From Longimicrobiaceae bacterium (GTDB lineage: Bacteria > Gemmatimonadota > Gemmatimonadetes > Longimicrobiales > Longimicrobiaceae), in NCBI GenBank assembly GCA_030146875.1, contig JASLAX010000016.1:1-36509 (forward strand): a stretch of DNA of 36,509 nt, in the 5' to 3' direction. The position numbers and the translations under genes were made by a program. Below, piece by piece: positions 9,660 to 17,895 of this stretch; the stretch's first letter is position 1; every line of letters begins with the position of its first letter. The notes under the pieces are model-generated. The model was not told the origin of the DNA. It did no database searches and saw only the letters and a list, made by a program, of their open reading frames with translations.

Positions 9660-11128
9660 GGATGCCGCCGCTGGGTCCCAGCGCCGCGGAGCTGGCCGAG
9701 GGCGTCCGCGCCGGCACCGTGCGCCCGGTGGACCTGCTGGACGCGACGGAGGAGGCCTGGGCCCGGTGGGAGCTGGGCCCCGAGAAGCTGAACGCCTTCC
9801 TCTCCACCCACTGGGACGCGGCGTACCAGCGCGCGGACGAGGTGGAGGACGGGATCCGCAACCGCGCCCGCGGCCCGCGCGGTATCCTGGCCGGGATCCC
9901 CGTGGCGGTGAAGGACAACCTCTCCACGTACGACCTGCCCACCACCTGCGGCTCGCGCATGCTGGAGGGCTACCGAGCGCCGTACGACGCGACGGTCGTC
10001 ACCCGCCTGCGCGACGAGGGGGCGATCATCGTCGGCAAGACCAACCTGGACGAGTTCGCCATGGGCTCGTCCACCGAGTGGTCGGCGTACGGGCCGGTGC
10101 GCAACCCGCTGGACCTCTCCCGCGTGCCGGGGGGCTCGTCCGGCGGCTCGGCGGCGGCGGTGGCGGCGGGGATCGTCCCCTGCGCGCTGGGGTCCGACAC
10201 GGGCGGTAGCGTGCGCCAGCCGGCGTCGTTCTGCGGGGTGGTGGGGATCAAGCCCACGTACGGCGCGGTCTCGCGCTACGGCCTGGTGGCCTTCGCCTCG
10301 TCGCTCGACCAGGTGGGGACGCTGGGGCGCACCGTGGCGGACGCGGCGCTGCTGCTCGGCGCCGTCTCCGGCTGCGACGAGCGGGACTCCACCTCGGTGG
10401 ACCGGGGGGTGCCGGACTACGCCGCGGCGCTGGGCGGCGTGGTGGAGGGCATGACGATCGGCGTGCCGGAGGAGTACTTCCCCGACTCGCTGGACCCGCG
10501 CGTCCGCGACGCCTGCCGCGCCGCGCTGCGCCGGCTGGAGGGGATGGGGGCCACGATCCGCGAGGTCTCGCTCCCGCACACGTCGCTCGCGATCCCCGCG
10601 TACCACGTGATCGCCGCGGCGGAGGCGTCCTCCAACCTCGCCCGCTTCGACGGGGTTCGCTTCGGGAAGCGCGCGCCCGGCGCGGTCGACATCGTGGAGC
10701 TGAACGAGCGCACGCGGGCGCTCTTCGGCCCCGAGGTGAAGCGGCGGATCATGCTGGGGACGTACGTGCTCTCGGCGGGGTACTACGACGCGTACTACGC
10801 CCGCGCGCAGCGCGTCCGGGCGCTGGTCGCGCGCGACTTCCGCTGGGTCTTCGACTCCGGCGTGGACGCCGTCTTCACCCCCACGACCCCCACGCCGGCC
10901 TTCCGCTTCGGCGAGATGGCGGACCCGTACCGGATGTACATGTCCGACGTCTTCACCGTGACGGCGAACCTGGCGGGGATCCCCGGGATCTCGCTCCCCG
11001 TGGGCGACGTGGAGGGCCTGCCGATCGGCGGCCAACTCCTGGGCGACCACTGGTCGGAGCCCAAGCTGCTGCGCATCGCCAACGCGCTGGAGTCGTCCAT
11101 CCGCGGCAGCGCGGTGGTGCGGGCGTAG
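9656..11128 (+). CDS. gatA: Aspartyl/glutamyl-tRNA amidotransferase subunit A
   Basis: A 490-residue amidase-signature enzyme that hydrolyses glutamine and feeds ammonia to GatB, converting Glu-tRNA(Gln) or Asp-tRNA(Asn) to the amidated forms. The Ser-cisSer-Lys triad is Lys86 (VAVKDN), Ser161 (PGGSSGGS) and Ser185 (SDTGGSVRQP), with the same spacing as in known GatA proteins. The start is the GTG overlapping the gatC stop; the ATG at 9662 is two codons in and equally possible. gatB follows after 325 non-coding bases. Confidence 0.97.
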   Translation: MRMPPLGPSAAELAEGVRAGTVRPVDLLDATEEAWARWELGPEKLNAFLSTHWDAAYQRADEVEDGIRNRARGPRGILAGIPVAVKDNLSTYDLPTTCGSRMLEGYRAPYDATVVTRLRDEGAIIVGKTNLDEFAMGSSTEWSAYGPVRNPLDLSRVPGGSSGGSAAAVAAGIVPCALGSDTGGSVRQPASFCGVVGIKPTYGAVSRYGLVAFASSLDQVGTLGRTVADAALLLGAVSGCDERDSTSVDRGVPDYAAALGGVVEGMTIGVPEEYFPDSLDPRVRDACRAALRRLEGMGATIREVSLPHTSLAIPAYHVIAAAEASSNLARFDGVRFGKRAPGAVDIVELNERTRALFGPEVKRRIMLGTYVLSAGYYDAYYARAQRVRALVARDFRWVFDSGVDAVFTPTTPTPAFRFGEMADPYRMYMSDVFTVTANLAGIPGISLPVGDVEGLPIGGQLLGDHWSEPKLLRIANALESSIRGSAVVRA

Positions 11129-11453
11129 GGGCCCTCACCCGGCCCTCACCCGGCGGGCTCGGTCGGCGGGCGTGCGATTCCTCCGCTTCCGAGGGAGCCC
11201 GCCACCCTCTCCCACGAGTGGGAGAGGGAACCTGGATGGTCGGGAGTCCGCGGGTTCGTCCCGGAGGGACGGTCGCCTTTCTTAGCCGGGGGCTTCACGC
11301 CCCCGGACCGCGGACGAAGCACCATCCTGGCCGACGACCGTCACCCCTCTCCCTCGCGGGGAGGGGCGGGGGAGGGGGCATCCGCGGCTCCGGCCGAGGC
11401 CGGGTTTCCGGCGGCGCAGATCATCCGACGAAGCAAGCTCCACCACGAGGACA
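11129..11453. repeat. Non-coding, symmetric palindromic element between gatA and gatB
   Basis: This 325-base gap holds no gene but is rich in inverted repeats. A perfect 11-bp hairpin lies at 11205-11228 (CCCTCTCCCAC/GTGGGAGAGGG). An 8-bp hairpin at 11286-11306 (CCGGGGGC/GCCCCCGG) sits in the middle. A second CCCTCTCCC-type hairpin lies at about 11343-11375. Flanking the centre, CCTGGATGGT (11231-11240) pairs with ACCATCCTGG (11321-11330), TCCGCGG (11247-11253) with CCGCGGA (11308-11314), and GGTTCGTCC with GGACGAAGC. The whole looks like one large imperfect inverted repeat of REP or MITE type. It may also end the gatA transcript. Confidence 0.6.
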
Positions 11454-12896
11454 ATGGCCGAGACCCGCTACGAGGCCGTGATCGGGCTGGAGATCCACGT
11501 CCAGCTCCGCACGCTCACCAAGATGTTCTGCGCCGACCGCGTGCAGTTCGGGGCCGTCCCGAACTCGCAGGTCTGCCCGGTGTGCCTCGGCCTGCCGGGG
11601 GCGCTCCCGGTGGTCAACCGCGCGGCGGTGGAGCTGGGGGTGCGTGCGGCGCTGGGGCTGGGGTGCACCGTCAACGAGACCTCGGTCTTCGCGCGGAAGA
11701 ACTACTTCTACCCCGACCTGCCCAAGGGCTACCAGATCTCGCAGCACGACCGGCCGCTGGCCTTCGGCGGGGCGATGGACGTGGTGGACGGCGACGAGGG
11801 CACGGCCCGGGTGCGCATCCGCCGCATCCACCTGGAGGAGGACGCGGGGAAGTCGCTGCACGACCGGGTGCCGGGCGCGACCGCCGTCGACCTGAACCGC
11901 GCGGGCATCCCCCTGGCGGAGATCGTCACGGAGCCCGACCTGACCTCCGCCGCCCAGGCGCGCGCGTTTCTCGTCCGGCTGAAGCAGGCGCTGTCGTACA
12001 TGCAGGTCTCCGACTGCAACATGGAGGAGGGGAGCCTGCGGGTGGACGCCAACGTCTCCATCCGCCCCGCCGGCGGCTCGGCGCTGGGGGTGAAGACGGA
12101 GGTGAAGAACATGAACTCGTTCTCCGCCGTGGAGCGCGCCATCCGCTTCGAGCTCGACCGGCAGGAGCGCGTCCTCCGTTCCGGCGGCCGGGTGGAGCCG
12201 GTGACGCTGCTCTGGGACGACAGGCGGGGCGAGGCCCGGACGATGCGCTCCAAGGAGGAGTCGCACGACTACCGCTACATCCCCGATCCCGACCTGCCGC
12301 CGCTGGTGGTGGACCACGAGACGCTGGAGCGCGTCCGCGCCTCGCTCCCGGAGATGCCGACGAAGCGCGCCGCCCGCTTCGTGGAGGAGTACGGGCTGAC
12401 GCCGGAGCACGCGCAGGCGCTCACGGCCACGCGCGAGCTGGCGAACTACTACGACGCCGTCACCCGCGCCGGCGCGGACCCGCGCGAGGCCGCGAGCTGG
12501 GTGATGGGCGAGGTGCTGGCGGCGGTCAACGTCACCTCCTGCGTGATGGAGGAGTTCCGCGTCCGCCCGTCGGACCTGGCCACGCTCCTCTTCCTGCTGC
12601 GCGACGGCATCGTCTCGCGGCCGGGAGCGCGGCAGGTCTTCGCCGAGATGGTGCGGACGGGCCAGCCCCCCGCGCAGATCGTCGCGGAGAAGGGGCTGGT
12701 GCAGGTGCGCGACTCCGGCGAGGTGGAGCGCTGGGTGGACGAGGCGCTCGCGTCGTCGCCCCGGGAGGTGGAGCGGTACCGCGCCGGGGAGGCCCGGCTG
12801 ATGGCGTTCTTCGTGGGAAAGGTGATGAAGATGTCCGGCGGCAAGGCCGATCCGCAGGTGGTGAACGACACCCTGCGCGACAGGCTGGGCTCGTGA
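11454..12896 (+). CDS. gatB: Aspartyl/glutamyl-tRNA amidotransferase subunit B
   Basis: A 480-residue GatB, the kinase/transamidase subunit that binds mischarged tRNA, activates the aminoacyl carboxylate with ATP and adds ammonia from GatA. The N-terminal signature YEAVIGLEIHVQL is intact. Zinc-ligand-like cysteines are Cys26, Cys41 and Cys44 (KMFC...CPVC), and the central SHDYRYIPDPDLPPL motif is present. The C-terminal 150 residues form the YqeY-like tRNA-binding tail. The length is normal. The start is an ATG with a weak AGG upstream. The stop overlaps the GTG of the lipase-like gene. Confidence 0.97.
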   Translation: MAETRYEAVIGLEIHVQLRTLTKMFCADRVQFGAVPNSQVCPVCLGLPGALPVVNRAAVELGVRAALGLGCTVNETSVFARKNYFYPDLPKGYQISQHDRPLAFGGAMDVVDGDEGTARVRIRRIHLEEDAGKSLHDRVPGATAVDLNRAGIPLAEIVTEPDLTSAAQARAFLVRLKQALSYMQVSDCNMEEGSLRVDANVSIRPAGGSALGVKTEVKNMNSFSAVERAIRFELDRQERVLRSGGRVEPVTLLWDDRRGEARTMRSKEESHDYRYIPDPDLPPLVVDHETLERVRASLPEMPTKRAARFVEEYGLTPEHAQALTATRELANYYDAVTRAGADPREAASWVMGEVLAAVNVTSCVMEEFRVRPSDLATLLFLLRDGIVSRPGARQVFAEMVRTGQPPAQIVAEKGLVQVRDSGEVERWVDEALASSPREVERYRAGEARLMAFFVGKVMKMSGGKADPQVVNDTLRDRLGS

Positions 12897-13615
12897 GCGC
12901 GCCCTCGTCGGCCCCCGTGCGCCCCTGGCGCGTGGCCGGCGCCGCGGTGCTGCTCCTGCTCGCCTGCGTCCCCCTCTCCCGCGTCCCCGCCTTCCGGGCG
13001 GAGGCACCGGGCGTGGCCGAGGACCGCCGCGAGGTGGTGTTCGTGGTCCACGGCATGGGCCGCTCGCGGCTGTCGATGGGGGCGGTGGCGGAGTCGCTGG
13101 AGCGGGACGGGTACCGCGTGGTGAACTGGGGCTACTCCAGCACGTCGATGAGCGTGCCGGAGCTGGGCGACTCCCTGGCCGCGCGGGTGGCGCGCGACGC
13201 CGGCCACGCGCCGAAGGTCCACTTCGTGGGCCACTCGCTGGGCAACATCGTGGCGCGCTGGGCGGTGGCGTACCACCGCCCGCCGAACCTGGGGCGGATG
13301 GTGATGCTGGCGCCGCCCAACCAGGGCTCCCGCGCCGCCGACCGCTACTCCAACGCCATCGGCTGGTACCTGCGGCCCATCGGCGAGCTGCGCACCGCGG
13401 ACGGCAGCACGGTGCGCGCGCTGCCCGGCGTCTCCGGAGTGGACGTGGGGATCGTGGCCGGGAAGTACGACGACAAGGTCTCGGTGGACGAGACGCGCCT
13501 GGACGGCGCCCGCGAGACGGTGGTGGTCCCCGCCACGCACTCGTTCCTGATGTACCGCCGCGACGTGCAGCGGCTCACGCGGCGCTTCCTGCGCGACGGG
13601 CGGTTCGCGGGGTGA
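12893..13615 (+). CDS. Lipase-like alpha/beta-hydrolase lipoprotein
   Basis: A 240-residue predicted lipoprotein: the N-terminal hydrophobic segment ends in LLAC with Cys25 as the lipidation site. The alpha/beta-hydrolase fold shows the oxyanion motif VVHGMGRS (His53), the nucleophile elbow GHSLG (Ser115) and a late His216 in PATHSFLM, with an acid candidate at Asp193/Asp194. It resembles small triacylglycerol lipase/esterase proteins; the substrate is unknown. It starts at the GTG overlapping the gatB stop (GTGA), so its expression is tied to gatB though its envelope role is unrelated. Confidence 0.85.
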   Translation: MSAPSSAPVRPWRVAGAAVLLLLACVPLSRVPAFRAEAPGVAEDRREVVFVVHGMGRSRLSMGAVAESLERDGYRVVNWGYSSTSMSVPELGDSLAARVARDAGHAPKVHFVGHSLGNIVARWAVAYHRPPNLGRMVMLAPPNQGSRAADRYSNAIGWYLRPIGELRTADGSTVRALPGVSGVDVGIVAGKYDDKVSVDETRLDGARETVVVPATHSFLMYRRDVQRLTRRFLRDGRFAG

Positions 13616-13655
13616 GCCCGCGTCCCTCCTCCCCTCCGTCCTCCATGGCCCCTCC

Positions 13656-14369
13656 ATGCGTCCCCTGCGCATCGGCCTGATCGGCGACTGCGACTCGCGG
13701 GTCACCGCGCACCGCGCCATCCCGCTCGCCCTCGCGACAGCCGGGGGAACCCGCGGCGTGCGGCCCGTCTGGATCCCCACCATCACGCTTACGCACCTGC
13801 GGGACGAGGCGCTGGACGCCTTCGACGCGCTCTGGTGCGTCCCGGCATCGCCGTACGCCAGCATGGAGGGCGCGCTGCGCGGCATCCGCCACGCCCGCCA
13901 GGCGGGCATCCCGTTCCTGGGCACCTGCGGCGGCTTCCAGCACGCGGTGATCGAGTACGCCCGCAACGTCCTCGGCCTCACCGACGCGGAGCACGAGGAG
14001 ACCAGCCCCGACGCGGGCCTCACCCTGGTCTCGCGCCTCTCCTGCTCGCTGGTCGAGCGTACCGGCGCCGTCCGGCTGCGGGAGGGCTCCCGTGCCCGCG
14101 CGCTCTACGGGCGGGAGACGGCGGAGGAGACGTACCACTGCAGCTTCGGCCTCAACCCCGCCCACCGTGCCCTGCTGGACGACGGCCGCCTGCGCATGTC
14201 GGGAGAGGACGACGAGGGCGAGGCGCGCGTGCTGGAGCTGGACGGCCATCCCTTCTTCGTCGCCACGCTCTTCCAGCCCGAGCGCGCCGCCCTCCGCGGC
14301 CACGACCACCCCGTCGTCCGCGGCCTGGTGGACGCCGCCGCGGCCCGGGCGGACGGGACGGCCACGTAG
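13656..14369 (+). CDS. CTP synthase C-terminal-region-related class I amidotransferase-like protein
   Basis: A 237-residue protein with the class I glutamine amidotransferase fold of the kind found at the CTP synthase C-terminus. The nucleophile motif is FLGTCGGFQH with Cys91. At the position of the catalytic His-x-Glu (FHPE in CTP synthase) it has LFQPE, so the histidine is Gln207, while Glu209 remains. No synthetase domain is attached or adjacent. It may therefore be a non-glutaminase relative acting on another substrate or a sensor. There is no signal peptide. It lies in a run of exported proteins, with a 40-base gap from the lipase-like gene. Confidence 0.82.
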   Translation: MRPLRIGLIGDCDSRVTAHRAIPLALATAGGTRGVRPVWIPTITLTHLRDEALDAFDALWCVPASPYASMEGALRGIRHARQAGIPFLGTCGGFQHAVIEYARNVLGLTDAEHEETSPDAGLTLVSRLSCSLVERTGAVRLREGSRARALYGRETAEETYHCSFGLNPAHRALLDDGRLRMSGEDDEGEARVLELDGHPFFVATLFQPERAALRGHDHPVVRGLVDAAAARADGTAT

Positions 14370-14420
14370 GACCATCGGACGGCACCACGCCTCCTTCGAC
14401 CTCCACCTCTGGACGGACCC

Positions 14421-14948
14421 ATGCGCCCCCTCCGCCTGCTCTCCGCCCTCGCCCTCACCGCGGGGCTGACCTCCCTTGCGACGGATGCCGCCGCGCAGGC
14501 GCCGCTCATCGGCGGACGGGTGTACCGGGGGGCGTGGTTCGAGCTGCGGCACCCGGTGCGGTTCACCCCGCGTCCGTTCGCGTGCCGTACGGAGGACGAG
14601 ACGGACCCGCGCAAGTGCGACGGCGCCGTGTTCAGCGACCGCAGCGGGCGCGTGCAGTTCCTGGTGTACGCCCCGCCCCTGCCCGCGCACGTCCCGGAGG
14701 TGGAGGTGGACACCGCCCGCGAGCGGGTGATCGAGAGCGACGTGCGGCAGGAGGGGCAGTACACGAGCTACCGCTACCGCGTCCGCGCGGTGGACGGGAG
14801 CTACGAGCGCGCCGTGCTGGACGTGCACGACAGCGTCGCCGGGAAGCGCCGGCTCCTCTCCTTCCGCTACCCCGACGCCCGCGGCTACCGCGACAACCTG
14901 GTGGAGTACAGCTTCTTCCGCCGCTCCTTCCTGCCGTACCTCGAGTAG
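14421..14948 (+). CDS. Secreted protein of unknown function
   Basis: A 175-residue protein with a clear Sec signal peptide (MRPLRLLSALALTAGLTSLA, cleavage near AAAQ at about residue 26). The mature part is predicted mainly beta and has a cysteine pair (about Cys55 and Cys66) that could form a disulfide. I do not recognise the family. It is probably periplasmic. It follows the amidotransferase-like gene by 51 bases and may be co-transcribed with it. Confidence 0.75.
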   Translation: MRPLRLLSALALTAGLTSLATDAAAQAPLIGGRVYRGAWFELRHPVRFTPRPFACRTEDETDPRKCDGAVFSDRSGRVQFLVYAPPLPAHVPEVEVDTARERVIESDVRQEGQYTSYRYRVRAVDGSYERAVLDVHDSVAGKRRLLSFRYPDARGYRDNLVEYSFFRRSFLPYLE

Positions 14949-15022
14949 GGAGGAGCGCGCGGTCCACGGGGGAGCGGCAGAAACCCTCCGCGTCCCCGAA
15001 GCAGGCCAGCGACGCGGGAGGC

Positions 15023-15051
15023 TTCCGCGCGGCCGCGGAAGGCGGTAGACT
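15023..15051 (+). promoter_or_regulatory. Possible promoter with palindrome before the CPBP protease gene
   Basis: TAGACT (15046-15051) is a fair -10 box. At the -35 position, 17 bases upstream, lies the inverted repeat TTCCGCG-CGGC-CGCGGAA (15023-15040), which could be a regulator site. The match is weak at -35. Confidence 0.3.
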
Positions 15052-15102
15052 GCGGGCGGACGCGTCCTCCTCGCGTCGCCCCGACCCGCCCTCTCCCGAC
15101 GG

Positions 15103-16011
15103 ATGCGCCTCTCCCGCCGCCCGCTCTCCACGCTCGTCGTCTTCCGCCTCGCCGGCGAGCTGGCCGTGGCGGCGGGGCTGCTGCTCGCCTGGTCGCTGCC
15201 GGTGCTGGCGTTCGTGCTCGTGCCGCCGCTCCCCGCGGTGCTCCTGGCGCTGATCCCCGCCCTCCTCCTCCACGCCGTCCACCTGCGCCGGCGCCCCCGC
15301 ACCCGCCCGTCGCGGCTGCTGGCCGCGGCGCGTCCGCGCCCGCTGCGCGGCATCGCGGCGCCCACGCTCGCCGCCGCGCTCGCGATGGGCGCGGCGGGGG
15401 TGCTGTGGGCGGTGCTGTGGCGGCGGTGGTTCCCCGGCTTCCACGACGGGGGGAGCGATCCCATCCTGGAATACGCCCGCCGCCCGGGCGGGATCGCCGC
15501 CGTCCTCGTCACCGCGCTGCTCACCGGGCCGCTGCTGGAGGAGGTCGCCTTCCGGGGGTGGGTGCAGCGGGCGTTCGAGCGGCGGGTGGGCGCGGCCGGC
15601 GCCGTCGCGCTGGCGGCGCTCCTCTTCGCGGCGTTCCACCTGCGTCCCTGGCGCGTGCCGTACTACTTCGCCGTGGGGGCGGCGTTCGGAGCGGGCGCGG
15701 TCCTGGGGCGGTCGATCTGGGTGCCGTTCCTGATGCACGCCGCCTTCAACGCCGCGCTCTTCGCCGCCGACCGGCTCCTCCCGGGGAGCGGGACCCTCGA
15801 CGGGCGTCTCCTGGTCGGCTGGAGCACCGCGGCCATCACCGCCGTCCTCATCCCCCTCGTCCTCGCCCTCGCTGCCTGCCTCGTCTGGCTGGGCCGCGCG
15901 GCGCGGCGCTTCCGAACGGCGCGGGCGGCGGACCCGCCACCGCCGATGGAGGCATCCGCCCTCCTCCGTCCCGCGCCCGAGCGGCCCACCCTCACCGCGA
16001 GGTCCACGTGA
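15103..16011 (+). CDS. CPBP-family intramembrane metalloprotease
   Basis: A 302-residue polytopic membrane protein of the CPBP (CAAX protease/bacteriocin-processing, Abi) family. The active-site motifs are EEVAFRG (Glu146, Glu147, Arg151), FHL (His179) and HAAFN (His212, Asn216), which together build the intramembrane glutamate-type site. Several hydrophobic segments are visible, including about 12-55, 86-107, 132-145, 164-178, 186-201 and a C-terminal one. The N-terminus is long for the family. Its stop overlaps the start of the next gene (GTGA). The substrate is unknown. Confidence 0.88.
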   Translation: MRLSRRPLSTLVVFRLAGELAVAAGLLLAWSLPVLAFVLVPPLPAVLLALIPALLLHAVHLRRRPRTRPSRLLAAARPRPLRGIAAPTLAAALAMGAAGVLWAVLWRRWFPGFHDGGSDPILEYARRPGGIAAVLVTALLTGPLLEEVAFRGWVQRAFERRVGAAGAVALAALLFAAFHLRPWRVPYYFAVGAAFGAGAVLGRSIWVPFLMHAAFNAALFAADRLLPGSGTLDGRLLVGWSTAAITAVLIPLVLALAACLVWLGRAARRFRTARAADPPPPMEASALLRPAPERPTLTARST

Positions 16012-16922
16012 TTGCGCTCCCCCTCCTCTCGCTCCCGCTCCTCCTGGCGCTCGCGCCGGCACAGGAGCGTTCCGCCGCGGCGCCGCCGCCCGCCCCCCTG
16101 TACGACCTGCTGCTGAGCACGTGGGGCGGCGGGGAGCCGTCGACGCTGTGGATCGCGGACCTGGAAGGCACCGTGGTCCGCCGCGTCACCGCACGCACCA
16201 CCAACGCGCAGGAGCCCTCCGCGTCTCCCAGCGGACGGTCGATCGTCTTCACGGGGATGTCGCGGGAGGGGGACCGCGGGTGGCGGCTGCACGTGGTCGG
16301 GCGGGACGGGCGGGGGCTGCGGCGATGGAACCAGGACTCCGCCTCGCTGGAGCGCGGGCCGTCGTGGTCGCCGGACGGGAGGCGGATCGCCTTCGCGCGG
16401 CTGTTCGCCGGGCGGACGGACCTGTGGACGGTGCGCCCGGACGGCTCCGGCCTGGCCCGGCTGGGGCCGCCGACGCCGGACCGGGAGGAGGACGGCCCGG
16501 TCTGGTCTCCGGACGGGCGCAAGGTGCTCTACGCGGCCACCGAGGGCGCGAGCCGCGCCCTGTGGGTGATGCGCGCGGACGGCACGGGCGCGCGCCGCCT
16601 GACGCGGGGCGACACGGCGGACGTCTTTCCCGGGTGGTCGCCGGACGGGCGCAGCGTCGTCTTCTCCCGCGGCCTGGGGGAGGAGGCCGACATCGTCGTC
16701 ATGCGGGCCGACGGCACCCGGCCCGTCCGCATCCGCCTTCCACGCGGGCAGATCTCCCCCGCGTGGTGGCCCAACGGGGGGCTGATCGCCTTCTCGTCGC
16801 AGGGCGCGGACGGGGTGTACCGCGCCCACGTCATGCGGTCGGACGGGACCGGCATGAGCCCCGCCATCGCGCTCCCCACCGGCGCGAGCGTCGTGAACGT
16901 CCGCTGGATCCGCCGCCCCTGA
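16008..16922 (+). CDS. Secreted TolB-like PD40 beta-propeller protein
   Basis: A 304-residue exported protein. A short signal peptide (VIALPLLSLPLLLALAPAQE) precedes five WD40-like PD40 blades, seen as repeated W/SPDGR motifs: SPSGRSIVF, SWSPDGRRIAFAR, VWSPDGRKVLYAA, GWSPDGRSVVFSR and AWWPNGGLIAFSS. Such propellers resemble the C-terminal half of TolB and usually bind protein partners in the periplasm; no TolB N-terminal domain or enzyme domain is present. It starts at the GTG overlapping the CPBP stop, so the two are translationally coupled. Confidence 0.85.
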   Translation: MIALPLLSLPLLLALAPAQERSAAAPPPAPLYDLLLSTWGGGEPSTLWIADLEGTVVRRVTARTTNAQEPSASPSGRSIVFTGMSREGDRGWRLHVVGRDGRGLRRWNQDSASLERGPSWSPDGRRIAFARLFAGRTDLWTVRPDGSGLARLGPPTPDREEDGPVWSPDGRKVLYAATEGASRALWVMRADGTGARRLTRGDTADVFPGWSPDGRSVVFSRGLGEEADIVVMRADGTRPVRIRLPRGQISPAWWPNGGLIAFSSQGADGVYRAHVMRSDGTGMSPAIALPTGASVVNVRWIRRP

Positions 16923-16933
16923 CCCGCCGGCCC

Positions 16934-17371
16934 ATGCGACGCCTCCTCCCGCTCCTGGCCCTCGCCGTCCTCCCCGCCTGCGCCTCCGGCCCCCAGACGA
17001 ACATGGCGGCGCCCGCCGTCCGCCCAACGAGCACGGCGACGGCGCCCGCCGACGGCGGCTGGGTTCAGGACCAGCTCTTCTTCGGGATGCGGCGCGGCGC
17101 GGACACCATCCCCACCGCGCAGTGGGACGCGTTCCTGGCCGAGGTGGTGACGCCGCGCTTCCCGCAGGGGCTCACCGTGTGGACCGCGCGCGGGCAGTGG
17201 CGGGAGGACGACGGGACGATCACCCGCGAGCCCGCGCGCGTCCTCCTGCTCGTCCACCGGCCCACGGCGGCGGACGAGCGGTCGATCGAGGAGATCCGGG
17301 CGGAGTGGCGGCGGAGGTTCGGCCAGCAGTCGGTGCTGCGGGTGCGCGGCCGGGTGGAGGCGTCCTTCTGA
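16934..17371 (+). CDS. DUF3574 lipoprotein
   Basis: A 145-residue predicted lipoprotein with lipobox LPAC (Cys16). The rest matches DUF3574, recognised by the run QLFFGM, WDAFLAEVVTPRFPQGLTVW, ARGQWRE and VLLLVH. The function of this family is unknown. It begins 11 bases after the propeller gene and probably belongs to the same transcript. Confidence 0.82.
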   Translation: MRRLLPLLALAVLPACASGPQTNMAAPAVRPTSTATAPADGGWVQDQLFFGMRRGADTIPTAQWDAFLAEVVTPRFPQGLTVWTARGQWREDDGTITREPARVLLLVHRPTAADERSIEEIRAEWRRRFGQQSVLRVRGRVEASF

Positions 17372-17442
17372 TGGCGGGCCCGCCGCTTGCTACCCCCGGG
17401 AGCACGACGGATCGCCGGACGCCGCAGCCACTTCGAGGATCG

Positions 17443-17895
17443 ATGCGCAGACTCGCCGCCCTGCTCCTGCTCCCCCTGCTCCTCCTTCCCGCCTGCAAGG
17501 ACTCCACGGGCGCGGGCGGGCTGGTGGGGGAGTACGACCTGCGGCTGGTGAACGGCACCCTGCCGCCGGTGACCGTCTACTCCCACCCCTTCGGCCTGTA
17601 CGACCGTCGCGTGGAGGGCGCCTCCATGACGGTCACGGATGACTCGCTGCGGCTGGTGCTGGTCACCCGCGACGTGTTCTCGGCCACCGTGCTGCCGCCC
17701 GCGCGCACCGACATCTTCACGGTGGAGTACGACCGCAAGGGCGCCACGCTGGACCTGGAGTCGGGAAGGCCGTTCACCGGCGGGGCCGCCGTGGGGGAGG
17801 GTGGGACCGTGTCGCTGCTGCTGGAGTTCCCGGTGCCGCCGTCGGTGGCGCTGGACACCTACGGGGTGGCGCTGGTCTTCGACCGCAGGCGCTAG
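17443..17895 (+). CDS. Lipoprotein of unknown function
   Basis: A 150-residue predicted lipoprotein: MRRLAALLLLPLLLLPAC gives a perfect signal with Cys18, followed by KDSTG, a common mature start for exported proteins of this organism. The body reads as a small beta-sandwich or lipocalin-like barrel (GEYDLRLVNGTLPP, SLRLVLVT, GTVSLLLEFPVP), but I do not recognise a family. Its stop overlaps by 3 bases the stop of the convergent phospholipase gene. Confidence 0.75.
   Translation: MRRLAALLLLPLLLLPACKDSTGAGGLVGEYDLRLVNGTLPPVTVYSHPFGLYDRRVEGASMTVTDDSLRLVLVTRDVFSATVLPPARTDIFTVEYDRKGATLDLESGRPFTGGAAVGEGGTVSLLLEFPVPPSVALDTYGVALVFDRRR

Noticed and set aside
11205..11380. Repeated hairpins as a possible CRISPR array
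   Set aside because: The repeats are inverted and nested, not direct repeats with regular spacers, and no cas gene is near.
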